Below, in pieces: positions 18,284 to 26,411 of a DNA stretch of 64,000 nucleotides (the stretch's first letter is position 1; every line of letters starts with the position of its first letter). The notes below the pieces were generated by a model. The model worked only from the letters and a program-made list of their open reading frames with translations, was not told the origin of the DNA and did no database searches. The stretch is from Clostridia bacterium (lineage in GTDB: Bacteria; Bacillota; Clostridia; Christensenellales; Borkfalkiaceae): the NCBI GenBank assembly GCA_017468085.1, contig JAFUJR010000032.1, positions 1 to 64,000 on the forward strand, given 5' to 3'. A program made the position numbers and the translations under genes.

Positions 18284-18633
18284 ACTCTATCACCTCCGTA
18301 TACCCGCGTGAGTACGCATTCTATTTTTTCCTTCGCTATCCCCGCTTGTTTCCAAACGGAAATCTGTCTTTCAAGCTCGTCTTGCCCTTCCGTTTGCGTT
18401 TGTATGCCCTCGCCGTAGCACACGAACGCGCCCTGCTTTGGCTGTACGCGCAAATACCCGTCCGCTTCCAACGCCGTGTAGGCTTTCGCCACGGTATTGG
18501 GGTTCACGCGGTGCTCCACCGCATATAAACGCACGGACGGCAGCTTTTCGCCCTGCTTCAGCACGCCGAGCTCTATCAATCTTTTGATTTCGTTTACGAT
18601 ATTTTCATAAACGTTCGCCTTTCCAAAGCCCAT
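18280..18633 (-). CDS. GntR-family regulator, YtrA subfamily
   Basis: 117 residues: an N-terminal winged helix-turn-helix (about residues 8-75) with the GntR hallmark GEKLPSVRLYAVEHRVNPNTVAKAY, followed only by a short helical tail. The lack of a large effector domain defines the YtrA subfamily. AAAGGAGG stands upstream of the start. It leads the ABC operon and probably represses it. Two copies of a 19-base sequence flanking the promoter (18910-18928 and 18982-19000) are candidate operators. Confidence 0.9.
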   Translation of the reverse strand: MGFGKANVYENIVNEIKRLIELGVLKQGEKLPSVRLYAVEHRVNPNTVAKAYTALEADGYLRVQPKQGAFVCYGEGIQTQTEGQDELERQISVWKQAGIAKEKIECVLTRVYGGDRV

Positions 18634-18716
18634 CCATCGCTCCTCCTTTATTACTTATTCACTTTTCACTCTTACCTTACCCTGCCTCCACCTGACGGGA
18701 AAGAAAACCTTATAAC

Positions 18717-18908
18717 AAACCGCCAAGCCCCTACAATCAGTACGTCCAGTAAAGGAGCGTGCGGCAAGTAGTAAGACTGTGTCAAACTTCAAGTTTTCAA
18801 TTATGAAAACTTAAAAAAACATATATGAAACCGCCAAGCCCCCTACAATCAGTACGTCCAGTAAAGGAACGTACGGCAAGTAGTAAGACTGTGTCAAACT
18901 TCAAGTTT
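18717..18908 (+). repeat. Two direct copies of an ~80-base repeat
   Basis: Copies at 18717-18795 and 18828-18908 are nearly identical. They begin CCGCCAAGCCCC and end CTGTGTCAAACTTCAAGTTT. An AT-rich linker separates them. Their right half (CGGCAAGTAGTAAGACTG) resembles the 95-base repeat units at 19025-19243 (opposite strand) and at 40023-40143, so all belong to one dispersed family. Confidence 0.85.
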
Positions 18909-18909
18909 G

Positions 18910-19000
18910 TGTATTATCTGTATTATTTATATGCAGTATAACACGAATACTTATCCTTGTCAAGTACTTTTAAAAAATTTTTGTATTATCTGTATTATTT
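18910..19000. promoter_or_regulatory. Paired candidate operators of the YtrA-like operon
   Basis: TGTATTATCTGTATTATTT occurs exactly twice, at 18910-18928 and 18982-19000, on either side of the operon promoter (18935-18963). The left copy covers the predicted transcription start. The two are 72 bases apart, about seven helical turns. Binding by the GntR-type protein encoded downstream is inferred from position. Confidence 0.5.
18935..18963 (-). promoter_or_regulatory. Promoter of the YtrA-like operon
   Basis: TTGACA (18963-18958), 17 bases, TATACT (18940-18935) on the minus strand. This gives a 5' leader of about 290 bases that includes both copies of the 80-base repeat. Confidence 0.75.
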
Positions 19001-19024
19001 TTTTTATAGATAAAACGGCAACAA

Positions 19025-19243
19025 GGCTAAGCCTTGACTTAGTCTTACCACCTGCCGTCCGTTCTTTGCGTCACTGTGCGGACTGTATGGGCAAGTGGTT
19101 TTCACCAGCTTTTCTTTCTGGCTAAGCCTTGACTTAGTCTTACCACCTGCCGCCCGTTCTTTGCGTCACTGTGCGGACTGTATTGGCAAGTGGTTTTCAC
19201 CAGCTTTTCTTTCTGGCTAAGCCTTGACTTAGTCTTACCACTT
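19025..19243 (-). repeat. Tandem 95-base repeat, 2.3 copies
   Basis: Units start at 19025, 19120 and 19215, an exact 95-base period. Two are full copies differing at only a few positions, and the third is cut after about 29 bases. Each begins with GGCTAAGCCTTGACTTAG, part of the palindrome CAAGGCT-A-AGCCTTG. Related units occur at 18717-18908 and 40023-40143. The gap 18634-19527 shows no credible gene. Confidence 0.9.
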
Positions 19244-19340
19244 GCAACGCAAATCTCACTTGCCGTCAGGCAAATATAACTCGCCGCAAGCGAATATCAC
19301 TTGCAACGCAAATCTCACTTGCCGTCAGGCAAATATAACT
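19240..19340. repeat. Second array of short palindromic modules
   Basis: The same TTGCAACGCAA and TTGCCGTCAGGCAA modules as at 14741-14904, here about five in a row with one variant CTCGCCGCAAGCGAA. Beyond it (to 19527) lie a stretch with a GTCATACCGACTGAGG-type repeat and a simple CATTCCGCATTT-type repeat, with no gene. Confidence 0.85.
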
Positions 19341-19527
19341 CAAAAAAATTCGCGTGCGCGTATGCACACACGAATTTTTCATTAAACATATTCCGTGAAA
19401 TAAGAAGTTCACTTTTTTTCCAACCCACTGTCATACCGACTGAGGGCATAGCCCGAACGGAGCGTATCTCATATAAATCCAAGGCACAATTCCGCATTTA
19501 GCACTCCGCATTTCGCATTTGGAAAAG

Positions 19528-22191
19528 CTACGCCTTTCCATAATACGCACGCTTATACAGCTCCTCTATCTCTGCCACGAGCGGATATCTCGGGTTTGCG
19601 CCCGTACATTGGTCGTCGAACGCGTCGCGGCTCATCTTCGGCAAGGACTCCAAAAATTCCGCTTCCGTTACGCTATCCCCCAACGCCTCTTTGATGCTTT
19701 TCGGCAACTGCAAAACCTCCTTCACTTCTTCCAATTTCGCAATCAAGCCCTCAAAAAGCGCCTCGTCCGTATCCCCTTTCACACCCACGTACCGCGCCAC
19801 CTTGGCATACCTTGCCAAGCAATCGGGGTAGGCGTATTGCGGAAACGTGCCCATCTTCGTCGGCACGGGCTCTGCGTTAAACCGCATGACCTCGATTAAG
19901 AGCAGAGCGTTCGCCATACCGTGCGGCAAATGCCAACGCGCCCCCAATTTATGCGCCATGGAATGGCAAATGCCCAAAAACGCGTTTGCAAACGCCATGC
20001 CCGCCATCGTTGCGGCGTTCGCCACCTTCTCACGAGCCGTCAAATCCGCGCTTCCGTGCAAAAATGCAGGGGGCAGGTACGCGATGAGCAAGGAAATCGC
20101 CTCATATGCAAGCCCGTTTGTAAAATCGGACGCCAGCAACGAGCCCACCGCCTCTATCGCGTGCGAAAGGGCGTCGAACCCGGCGTTCGCGGTCAATTTC
20201 GGGGGAATATCCGTCATCAAATCGGGGTCGCAGATTGCCATCGTCGGCATCAACGCGTAATCGGCAAGCGGATACTTCTCCCCCGTCCGCTCGTCGGTGA
20301 TAACGGCAAAGGGCGTAACCTCGCTCCCCGTCCCCGCCGTCGTCGGCACGGCGACGAACATCGCCTTTTTCCCCATTTCGGGGAAGCCGTACACACGCTT
20401 ACGAATGTCCATAAACCGCATCGCCAAATCCTCAAACGCCGCCTCGGGGTGCTCGTACAGCACCCACATGATTTTCGCCGCGTCCATCGGCGAACCGCCG
20501 CCCACCGCCACGATAACGTCGGGCGCAAAATCCTGCATACGCCGCGCCCCCTCTTTCGCGCAAGCCAAGGTCGGGTCGGGCGTAACCTCAAAAAATTCCG
20601 TATGCAAAATCCCAAGCCCGTCCAAAATATCCGTTACTTGTTTGCAAACGCCGCTCTTATACAAAAAGCCGTCCGTTACGACAAACGCGCGCTTTCTTTT
20701 ATATTCCCGCTCGCCCAGCTCCTCAAGCGCCGTGTTAAGACAGCCGCGCTTGAAATATACCTTCTGCGGTGCGCGGAACCAAAGAGTATTCTCCCGACGG
20801 CTCGCCACCGTTTTTACGTTCAAAAGGGCGTCTATCCCCACGTTTTCACAGACGGAATTTCCGCCCCAAGACCCACAACCGAGGGTCAACGACGGCGTTA
20901 AACGGAAATTATATAAATCCCCGATACCGCCCTGCGCCGCGGGCGTATTCACCAAAATACGGCAGGCTTTCATCTTTTCACAGAACGCGGTAAGCCGCTC
21001 TCCGCCCCTCCGCTCGTCGATATAAATCGCCGCCGTATGCCCTAAGCCGCCGCCCTGCACAAGCGCGTCCGCTTTGTTCACGCCGTCCGCAAAATCCTCG
21101 GCTTTATATACGGCAAGGATAGGCGAAAGTTTCTCCCCCGAAAAGGGTTCTTTCGCACTCGTATCCGTTACCTCCACCGCCAAAACCTTGCATTCACCTC
21201 GTACCTGTATGCCGCAAAGCTCTAAAATCTTGGTTGCGGACTGCCCTACGATTTGCGCGTTCAGCTTACCCTCGGGGAAGGTGAGTTTCCGCAATTTATC
21301 CGCTTCCGCTTTCGTTAAAAACCGACAGCCCTGCGCCGCCATTTCCGCTTTCACCTGCCCGTAGATAGAGGCGGGTGCGATCACCGCCTGCTCAGACGCG
21401 CAAATCACGCCGTTGTCAAAGGTTTTGGAGTGGATAATAGACGAAACCGCCAAACGGATATCCGCGCTCTCATCAATCAGCGCAGGCGTATTCCCTGCCC
21501 CTACCCCGACGGCGGGTTTACCCGAAGAATACGCGGCTTTCACCATTTGCGGTCCACCCGTCGCCAAAATCAAATCGCACGCACGCATTACCGCCGCCGA
21601 AGCCGCCACGGAAGGCTCGTCCACCCAAGCGATAATGCCCTTGGGCGCGCCCGCCGCCACCGCCGCGTTCAAGACGGTTTTCGCCGCCTCGATAGTACAT
21701 TTTTTCGCACGCGGGTGCGGAGATAAAATCAGCCCGTTCCTCGTTTTTAAACAAATTAAGCACTTAAAAATAGCGGTAGAGGTCGGGTTGGTGGTCGGGA
21801 TGATCGCCGCCGCCACGCCGATAGGTTCTGCGATCCGCACGTAACCGCCCGCCTCGTCGCGAGAAAGCTCTCCGCAAGTCCGCTCCCCCTTATAGCGGTT
21901 AAAAATATATTCGGCGGCGTAATGATTTTTGATGACCTTGTCCTCGAATACGCCCATGCCCGTTTCTTCCACCGCCATTTGCGCTAAGTCTATCCGCGCC
22001 CCGTTCGCCGCCGTCGCCGCCGCGCGGAAAATTTCGTCCACCTGCGCTTGCGTGTAAGTCGCAAACTCTGCCTGCGCCGCGCGCACGCCCTTCACCAACT
22101 CCAAAATTTTCCTTTCTTCCAAAGAAACAGAGCCCACGGCACCCACCGCAGGCTCTGTTTTCGTCGTCATTTTCTTTTTTCCGTCCGTCAT
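19528..22191 (-). CDS. adhE: Bifunctional acetaldehyde/alcohol dehydrogenase AdhE
   Basis: 887 residues, the normal length for AdhE. The N-terminal half is an acetylating aldehyde dehydrogenase with the catalytic cysteine in NGVICASEQ (about residue 264). The C-terminal half is an iron-containing alcohol dehydrogenase with GGGSPMDAAK, VPTTAGTGSEV and the metal-binding HSMAHKLGARWHLPHG. It reduces acetyl-CoA to ethanol with two NADH and re-oxidises NADH during fermentation; such enzymes form spirosomes. AAGGAG precedes ATG 22191. It lies 60 bases downstream of rex on the same strand, so the redox repressor and its classic target appear to be co-transcribed. Confidence 0.97.
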   Translation of the reverse strand: MTDGKKKMTTKTEPAVGAVGSVSLEERKILELVKGVRAAQAEFATYTQAQVDEIFRAAATAANGARIDLAQMAVEETGMGVFEDKVIKNHYAAEYIFNRYKGERTCGELSRDEAGGYVRIAEPIGVAAAIIPTTNPTSTAIFKCLICLKTRNGLILSPHPRAKKCTIEAAKTVLNAAVAAGAPKGIIAWVDEPSVAASAAVMRACDLILATGGPQMVKAAYSSGKPAVGVGAGNTPALIDESADIRLAVSSIIHSKTFDNGVICASEQAVIAPASIYGQVKAEMAAQGCRFLTKAEADKLRKLTFPEGKLNAQIVGQSATKILELCGIQVRGECKVLAVEVTDTSAKEPFSGEKLSPILAVYKAEDFADGVNKADALVQGGGLGHTAAIYIDERRGGERLTAFCEKMKACRILVNTPAAQGGIGDLYNFRLTPSLTLGCGSWGGNSVCENVGIDALLNVKTVASRRENTLWFRAPQKVYFKRGCLNTALEELGEREYKRKRAFVVTDGFLYKSGVCKQVTDILDGLGILHTEFFEVTPDPTLACAKEGARRMQDFAPDVIVAVGGGSPMDAAKIMWVLYEHPEAAFEDLAMRFMDIRKRVYGFPEMGKKAMFVAVPTTAGTGSEVTPFAVITDERTGEKYPLADYALMPTMAICDPDLMTDIPPKLTANAGFDALSHAIEAVGSLLASDFTNGLAYEAISLLIAYLPPAFLHGSADLTAREKVANAATMAGMAFANAFLGICHSMAHKLGARWHLPHGMANALLLIEVMRFNAEPVPTKMGTFPQYAYPDCLARYAKVARYVGVKGDTDEALFEGLIAKLEEVKEVLQLPKSIKEALGDSVTEAEFLESLPKMSRDAFDDQCTGANPRYPLVAEIEELYKRAYYGKA

Positions 22192-22250
22192 ACTTCTCTC
22201 CTTTTCTACCGCGTCGCCGCGCCGAAAAGCAGAAAAAGACGAGCGGTTTT

Positions 22251-22910
22251 TTACTCGTCGTGCAGCTTGTACAGCTTGCCTGCCAGCATCGCAAGCGACG
22301 CCGCCAAGTCCTCGGTTTTGAGTACGATATCCTTAGGCACACGCAAGGGCGCGGGCGCAAAATTCCAAATTGCTTTGATACCTGCCCCCACCATTTTATT
22401 CAAAACCTCTTGCGCCGCTACTTTGGGCACGGTGATGATCCCAATGCTGATTTTGTGCTCCTGTACAAAACTTTCCAGCTCCGAAAGGGGCAGAATTTTC
22501 TTTCCCGCCACCGTCGTGCCGATCAGCTTTTCCGAAATATCAAACGCCGCCACAATGCTAAGCCCGTTGCTCTTAAATCCCTCGTATCCAAGGAAGGCTC
22601 TGCCCAATCCGCCCGCGCCAACGATGATGGCGTCGGAAAGGTTGTCGTATCCCAAAAATTTTTCAATATCCACGATAAGGCGGCTGATGGCAAACCCCAA
22701 TCGCGGTCTGCCCGCCTCCGAGGACACGAACGCCAAATCCTTGCGTACAAGCACCGACGATACGGAAATATTTTGCGCGATAACCGTCGAGGATATGTAT
22801 TGCGCGCCCTTGGAACTTTCTTCCTGCAAGAAATGCAAATACAAGGGCATACGCGCAAGCGTCGCCTTAGAAATTTTCTGCGTTTCCTTTTCGCCGAATT
22901 CGTTTCTCAT
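22251..22910 (-). CDS. rex: Redox-sensing transcriptional repressor Rex
   Basis: About 219 residues. The N-terminal winged helix includes the recognition segment VSSVLVRKDLAFV. A Rossmann domain follows with the NAD-binding VGAGGLGRAFL, and the C-terminus carries the domain-swap helix of Rex dimers. Rex senses the NADH/NAD ratio and represses fermentation genes when NAD dominates. I prefer ATG 22910, with GAGAGGGG 8 bases upstream, over the TTG ten codons earlier. The gene has its own promoter (22994-23022) and precedes adhE. Half-sites TTAACAA near the promoter suggest autoregulation. Confidence 0.95.
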   Translation of the reverse strand: MRNEFGEKETQKISKATLARMPLYLHFLQEESSKGAQYISSTVIAQNISVSSVLVRKDLAFVSSEAGRPRLGFAISRLIVDIEKFLGYDNLSDAIIVGAGGLGRAFLGYEGFKSNGLSIVAAFDISEKLIGTTVAGKKILPLSELESFVQEHKISIGIITVPKVAAQEVLNKMVGAGIKAIWNFAPAPLRVPKDIVLKTEDLAASLAMLAGKLYKLHDE

Positions 22911-22993
22911 AACCAAACCCCTCTCTTCCTTTCTCCGCAAAGTCCCGCGCTTTTTATCGGAACGGAATGGCTCCGCGCCGCACTCGCCTTATC

Positions 22994-23022
22994 ATTATAC
23001 ACCAAATTATCGATAAAATCAA
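22994..23022 (-). promoter_or_regulatory. Promoter of rex-adhE
   Basis: TTGATT (23022-23017), 17 bases, TATAAT (22999-22994). Confidence 0.75.
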
Positions 23023-23039
23023 GCGATAATGGCAACGTC

Positions 23040-23118
23040 TTAACAAAATATTCCTACCAACCGCCCCTGTACAAAGCAAGCAACCGTTTAATCGCAGAAT
23101 ATATTATTGTTAACACAA
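23040..23118. promoter_or_regulatory. Possible Rex-binding sites
   Basis: TTAACAA at 23040-23046 lies 17 bases upstream of the rex -35. TTGTTAACACAA lies at 23107-23118. Both resemble halves of the Rex consensus (TTGTTAA, four bases, TTAACAA), but neither is a full palindrome. Confidence 0.3.
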
Positions 23119-23146
23119 TTCAGCGTTTACAGAACGTATTTTGCAC

Positions 23147-23893
23147 TTAATATTGCGCTTTCTCCGCCAACGCCGTCATGATAAGCTCTAACGCCAGCCC
23201 CAAAATAAAGGTCAGCGTTACCAACGCGAACAGCTGCGGAATTTCCCCCCACGCTTTCGCGTCCTGCATCATATACCCCAGGCTTTGCGCCGTCATCGCC
23301 ACGACCTCTGCCGAAACGACGAGCTTTAACGAAAAGGAAATCGCGCCGCCCGCCTCGCGCAATACGGACGGAGCGGACAAGGGCAAGTACACCCGCCAGA
23401 TCCGCACCCACCTCGACGCACCGTATACCTTACTTACCTCGATCACGTGCTTATCGATTGCAAGCAGAGCCGTCAATATCCCCGTGTACAACATCGGAAA
23501 CAAGGACAAAAACGCCACCGCAACGGGGGTTGCGCCCGCCCCTAAAATAGAGAGCAAAATCAGCACGATTGCCAGCACGGGCAAGGAGCGGAAAGCCGAC
23601 GCGATTGGCGTGAATATTCCCGCAAACGAGGGGTACAGGTATGCGACGACGGCAAAAATCACCGCTAACACAAAGGAAATTCCAAACGCCAAAAACACCC
23701 TTGCCATCGTCGTGGCAAACCCGCGCCAAAACTCGCCGCTCGAAAACAGAACGCCAAACTCCTTCGCGCTCGCCCACGGCGCAGGCATAAGGGACGGATT
23801 GCCTATACAAAAATAGGCAATCAGCCACGCCGCAAATAATACGCCAAGCGCCACCCCCGTCTGTATTAAGTTTTTGAGTAACGCTTTTTTCAT
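23147..23893 (-). CDS. ABC permease, SsuC/TauC-like
   Basis: 248 residues with about six membrane helices and the binding-protein-dependent permease loop (EVSKVYGASRWVRIWRVYLP) that contacts an ATPase. This loop and the length place it with the nitrate/sulfonate/taurine/thiamine-precursor permeases. The upstream gene, 4 bases away, encodes the matching binding lipoprotein. No ATPase gene is adjacent: the next gene is rex. It must borrow an ATPase encoded elsewhere or be non-functional. The substrate is unknown. Confidence 0.85.
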   Translation of the reverse strand: MKKALLKNLIQTGVALGVLFAAWLIAYFCIGNPSLMPAPWASAKEFGVLFSSGEFWRGFATTMARVFLAFGISFVLAVIFAVVAYLYPSFAGIFTPIASAFRSLPVLAIVLILLSILGAGATPVAVAFLSLFPMLYTGILTALLAIDKHVIEVSKVYGASRWVRIWRVYLPLSAPSVLREAGGAISFSLKLVVSAEVVAMTAQSLGYMMQDAKAWGEIPQLFALVTLTFILGLALELIMTALAEKAQY

Positions 23894-23897
23894 AAAC

Positions 23898-24947
23898 TTA
23901 AACCGCTTTCACCTCTTCAAAAGGAATATCGTACTTATTCAAAACCGCTTTTAACGTCAACCCCGGCACTTGGCTGATATTCAAAACGCCAATCGTTTTT
24001 CCTTTTAAGCTCGCCAAATTTTCCGCCGTCAACGCCTCGCCGTCTTTGGAAATAAGGAACAGATTGCCGTGCGTTACCACGCCCACCATTTTATATCTGT
24101 CCCCTTTGCCGAGCAGCTTGCTCGCCGCCGTTACGGGCAAAACGCACATATCCGCGTTTTTGCTTTCATCCTCGTAGGTCAACACGGACGAAATCAAGCT
24201 CGGGTCGACCACTTTATACGTTACGCCGTCCTCTGCCGTATCCTCGCTCATTATCTTTGCAAGCGCAAGCGCGGGCGCGCCGTCGGGCATATACACCGTT
24301 ACCTCGTTTTCGGGCGGATAAGCAGAGGAAACGAACGCTCCTCCCCCCCAGAAAAATTCGTCCGTGGGCATAGCCGCCGCCTTATCGTTCACCGTAAGCA
24401 TCTCGGAAAGAAAGGTCTTTACCTCCGTCTGCACAGAGGATGTCCAAGCATGCGCAAACCAAACGCCGCACCGCGCCATCACGTCCGCCGTCAAAAGGGG
24501 CGCCTTCAAGGTCGTCGCATAATCCTCGTCCGCCATGTGCGAAGAAACAGCCGAAACCACCTCCGCGCCGCTCGCCGTTTCCAACCACGCCGCGCTTTTC
24601 GTAATTTGGTTGATAAAATAGTGTTCCACCCAACCGGGATAGCTCGTCAATAATTCCGTTTTTGCCACCAGAACCGCCTGCGGATAGCCGTTTTCGCCGC
24701 CGTACAAGGCTTGCAGATCCCCCTTAATAAAAAATCCGTTTTTACTTTGCGCCGTTACGGCAGGCTCGGCAAGCAAGAAATAATCCGCTTCCATCGTCCC
24801 CACCGCTTGCGGTCCCGTCATCGCCTTTAAATATACCTTGTCCGCACTCAAATTATCCTCTTTTCCGCATGCAGAAAATCCCGCCGCCGCGCTGAAAACC
24901 AACGCGCCGCAAAGTCCAACAGCCAATGTTTTTACACTCTTTTTCAT
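23898..24947 (-). CDS. ABC substrate-binding lipoprotein, SsuA/NMT1-like
   Basis: About 349 residues from ATG 24947, which has AAAGAGGT upstream; a longer frame adds nine codons without a site. The lipobox is FSAC near residue 25. The mature part has the two-lobe binding-protein pattern: YLKAMTGPQAVG near the start, periplasmic-domain segments such as AVLVAKTELLTSYPGW, and LKGKTIGVLN near the end. It pairs with the permease gene. The family includes sulfonate, taurine and pyrimidine-precursor binders, so the ligand cannot be given. Confidence 0.8.
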   Translation of the reverse strand: MKKSVKTLAVGLCGALVFSAAAGFSACGKEDNLSADKVYLKAMTGPQAVGTMEADYFLLAEPAVTAQSKNGFFIKGDLQALYGGENGYPQAVLVAKTELLTSYPGWVEHYFINQITKSAAWLETASGAEVVSAVSSHMADEDYATTLKAPLLTADVMARCGVWFAHAWTSSVQTEVKTFLSEMLTVNDKAAAMPTDEFFWGGGAFVSSAYPPENEVTVYMPDGAPALALAKIMSEDTAEDGVTYKVVDPSLISSVLTYEDESKNADMCVLPVTAASKLLGKGDRYKMVGVVTHGNLFLISKDGEALTAENLASLKGKTIGVLNISQVPGLTLKAVLNKYDIPFEEVKAV

Positions 24948-24986
24948 AATTATACCTCTTTCAAATTTTATCATTTTTTTATATAC

Positions 24987-25009
24987 GGAACGCCCTACGG
25001 GCTTGTTCC
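24987..25009 (-). terminator. Terminator after the TM1266-type regulator gene
   Basis: Minus-strand GGAAC-AA-GCCC and GGGC-GTTCC form a hairpin just before the binding-protein gene. It is followed by an AT-rich stretch containing several T residues. Confidence 0.45.
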
Positions 25010-25046
25010 ACCCCGCCCCTTTCGCTTGGGCGAGCTTTTTTCAACC

Positions 25047-25316
25047 TTACATTTTTCCAAACAACGCCTTGACGGACACACCGCTTAATCTGCCGATTTT
25101 CCCCGTCAACGCATTCGTAATTTCCACGGGCGCGTCCAAAACGACGGATAAAACGGACACCCCTTTTTCCTTGTACGGGATACCCATACGCCCCAAAAAC
25201 CAATCTCCGTATTCCGAGAGTATGCCGTTGAGCTTTTCTGCTTCCGACCTATCGGAAACGAGCACGCTCACCACCGCAATTCGATTGTTGTTTTTCTCTA
25301 AATTTCCCTTGTCCAT
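25047..25316 (-). CDS. TM1266-type iron-only hydrogenase system regulator
   Basis: 89 residues. The body (RIAVVSVLVSDRSEAEKLN, GDWFLGRMGIPYKEKGVSV, VEITNALTGKIGRLSGVSVK) matches the small ACT/NikR-C-like proteins annotated as regulators of the iron-only hydrogenase system, often found beside hydEFG genes. None of those maturation genes is near here. The protein lacks an obvious DNA-binding part, so its action may be through a partner. Assigned from remembered family pattern, not a search. Confidence 0.75.
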   Translation of the reverse strand: MDKGNLEKNNNRIAVVSVLVSDRSEAEKLNGILSEYGDWFLGRMGIPYKEKGVSVLSVVLDAPVEITNALTGKIGRLSGVSVKALFGKM

Positions 25317-25376
25317 AAAATACTCCTATACTTTTCTTTGGAACTTCGCATTCAGCGCTCCGCGCTCAGTATTTAT

Positions 25377-25434
25377 TTTTCCGCAGAGCGGAAAAACAAA
25401 AACGCCCTCTCGCCGCACGGCAAAAGAGCGCTGC
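25377..25434 (-). terminator. Two tandem hairpins upstream of the TM1266-type gene
   Basis: One stem is TTTTCCGC-AGA-GCGGAAAA (25377-25396). The second, about 25402-25434, is formed on the minus strand by CGCTCTTTTGCCG and CGGCGAGAGGGCG and is followed by TTTTTG. The second has the form of an intrinsic terminator. It could end trmB transcription or attenuate the regulator gene, whose start is about 60-90 bases further on. The rest of the gap 25435-25704 shows repeats but no gene. Confidence 0.55.
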
Positions 25435-25610
25435 TGTTCTCACAAAACAAAAATGCAAAAACGCAAAGTTCCGCGCGTTGAGGTAGGCGTAGCCGACCCC
25501 TTCGGACGTCCTTTTTTATCTCTTTTCACCGTTAGAAATTTCTTTCGGCTCAAATTCGTTGTTTATATTAAAATAATGTAACGCTTAATTCCCCATTTCG
25601 CACCTAACTC

Positions 25611-25695
25611 ACTTGTCATACCGACCAAAGGAGCAAAGCGACTGCGCGGAGCGTATCTCGCAAAATCCGCCCGCAATTTCGCATTTCGCATTTAC
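25611..25695. repeat. Dispersed GTCATACCGAC-type and CATTTCGCATTT repeats
   Basis: TTGTCATACCGACC followed by GCGGAGCGTATCTCGC recurs in diverged form at about 19427-19470. The adjacent TTTCGCATTTCGCATTT recurs near 19487-19520, and a related CATTCCGC form lies at 37402-37460. They lie just downstream of trmB and carry no ORF. Confidence 0.6.
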
Positions 25696-25704
25696 GAAAC
25701 GCAC

Positions 25705-26400
25705 TTACTCAAGTTTGGCTTCCACCCTATGTATGGGCAAACCGCGCTCCACCCACTTCGCCTCGTATTCCGTAACCACGTTCCAATCGGGATTTCCGTT
25801 TTCGTGCAAATCATACGTCTTGTTTTCAAGCGTAAACCCACACACCTCGTATTCCTCTAACGAAAACTCAAAAAAGTCCCTATCGTCCGTCTTTTGAATG
25901 ATTTTTCCGCCCTTTTTTAAAAGTTTTTTATACGTCGTTAAAAAGTTGCGGTGGGTCAAACGCTGCGTCGCGTATCCAAGTTTGGGCAAGGGCGTGGAAA
26001 AATTCAAATAAATAACGTCCAAACTCCCCTCGGGGATATAACAAGGCAAGCACTCCGCGCGGATATTCAAAAACCGAATATTCGTCATCCCCTGCTTTTT
26101 CACCTCTTCTAAAGGAGTCAAAATAACGTTGCTCATCTTTTCCAACGCGATATAATTGACGGACGGCTCGCGCTTCGCCAATTCGATAACGAAACCGCCC
26201 TTTCCGCACCCGATTTCCAGCGCCACGGGAAAATTTGCGCGCTCCTCGCCGAACGCCGTTTTAAAATCGATCAGCGCGCGGTAATGCTCCGCCGCCTCTT
26301 TCATATTCAAAATTCCGTTCGCGCCCTGCGCAAGGAGCAAATCCCCGCACGCCTCCATACGCGCCTCAAAATTCCTCTTTTTCCTCATTCTCATCGACAT
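25705..26400 (-). CDS. trmB: tRNA (guanine46-N7)-methyltransferase TrmB
   Basis: 231 residues. The SAM-binding motif LEIGCGKGGFV (about residues 61-71) is diagnostic. VNYIALEKMSNVI, DVIYLNFSTPLPKLGYATQR and the C-terminal VVTEYEAKWVERGLPIHRVEA all match TrmB. The N-terminal RMRKK is also typical. It methylates G46 in the variable loop of tRNAs. TGAGGTAG precedes the first ATG. It follows dut by 11 bases on the same strand and shares its promoter. Confidence 0.95.
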   Translation of the reverse strand: MSMRMRKKRNFEARMEACGDLLLAQGANGILNMKEAAEHYRALIDFKTAFGEERANFPVALEIGCGKGGFVIELAKREPSVNYIALEKMSNVILTPLEEVKKQGMTNIRFLNIRAECLPCYIPEGSLDVIYLNFSTPLPKLGYATQRLTHRNFLTTYKKLLKKGGKIIQKTDDRDFFEFSLEEYEVCGFTLENKTYDLHENGNPDWNVVTEYEAKWVERGLPIHRVEAKLE

Positions 26401-26411
26401 AATTTACTACC

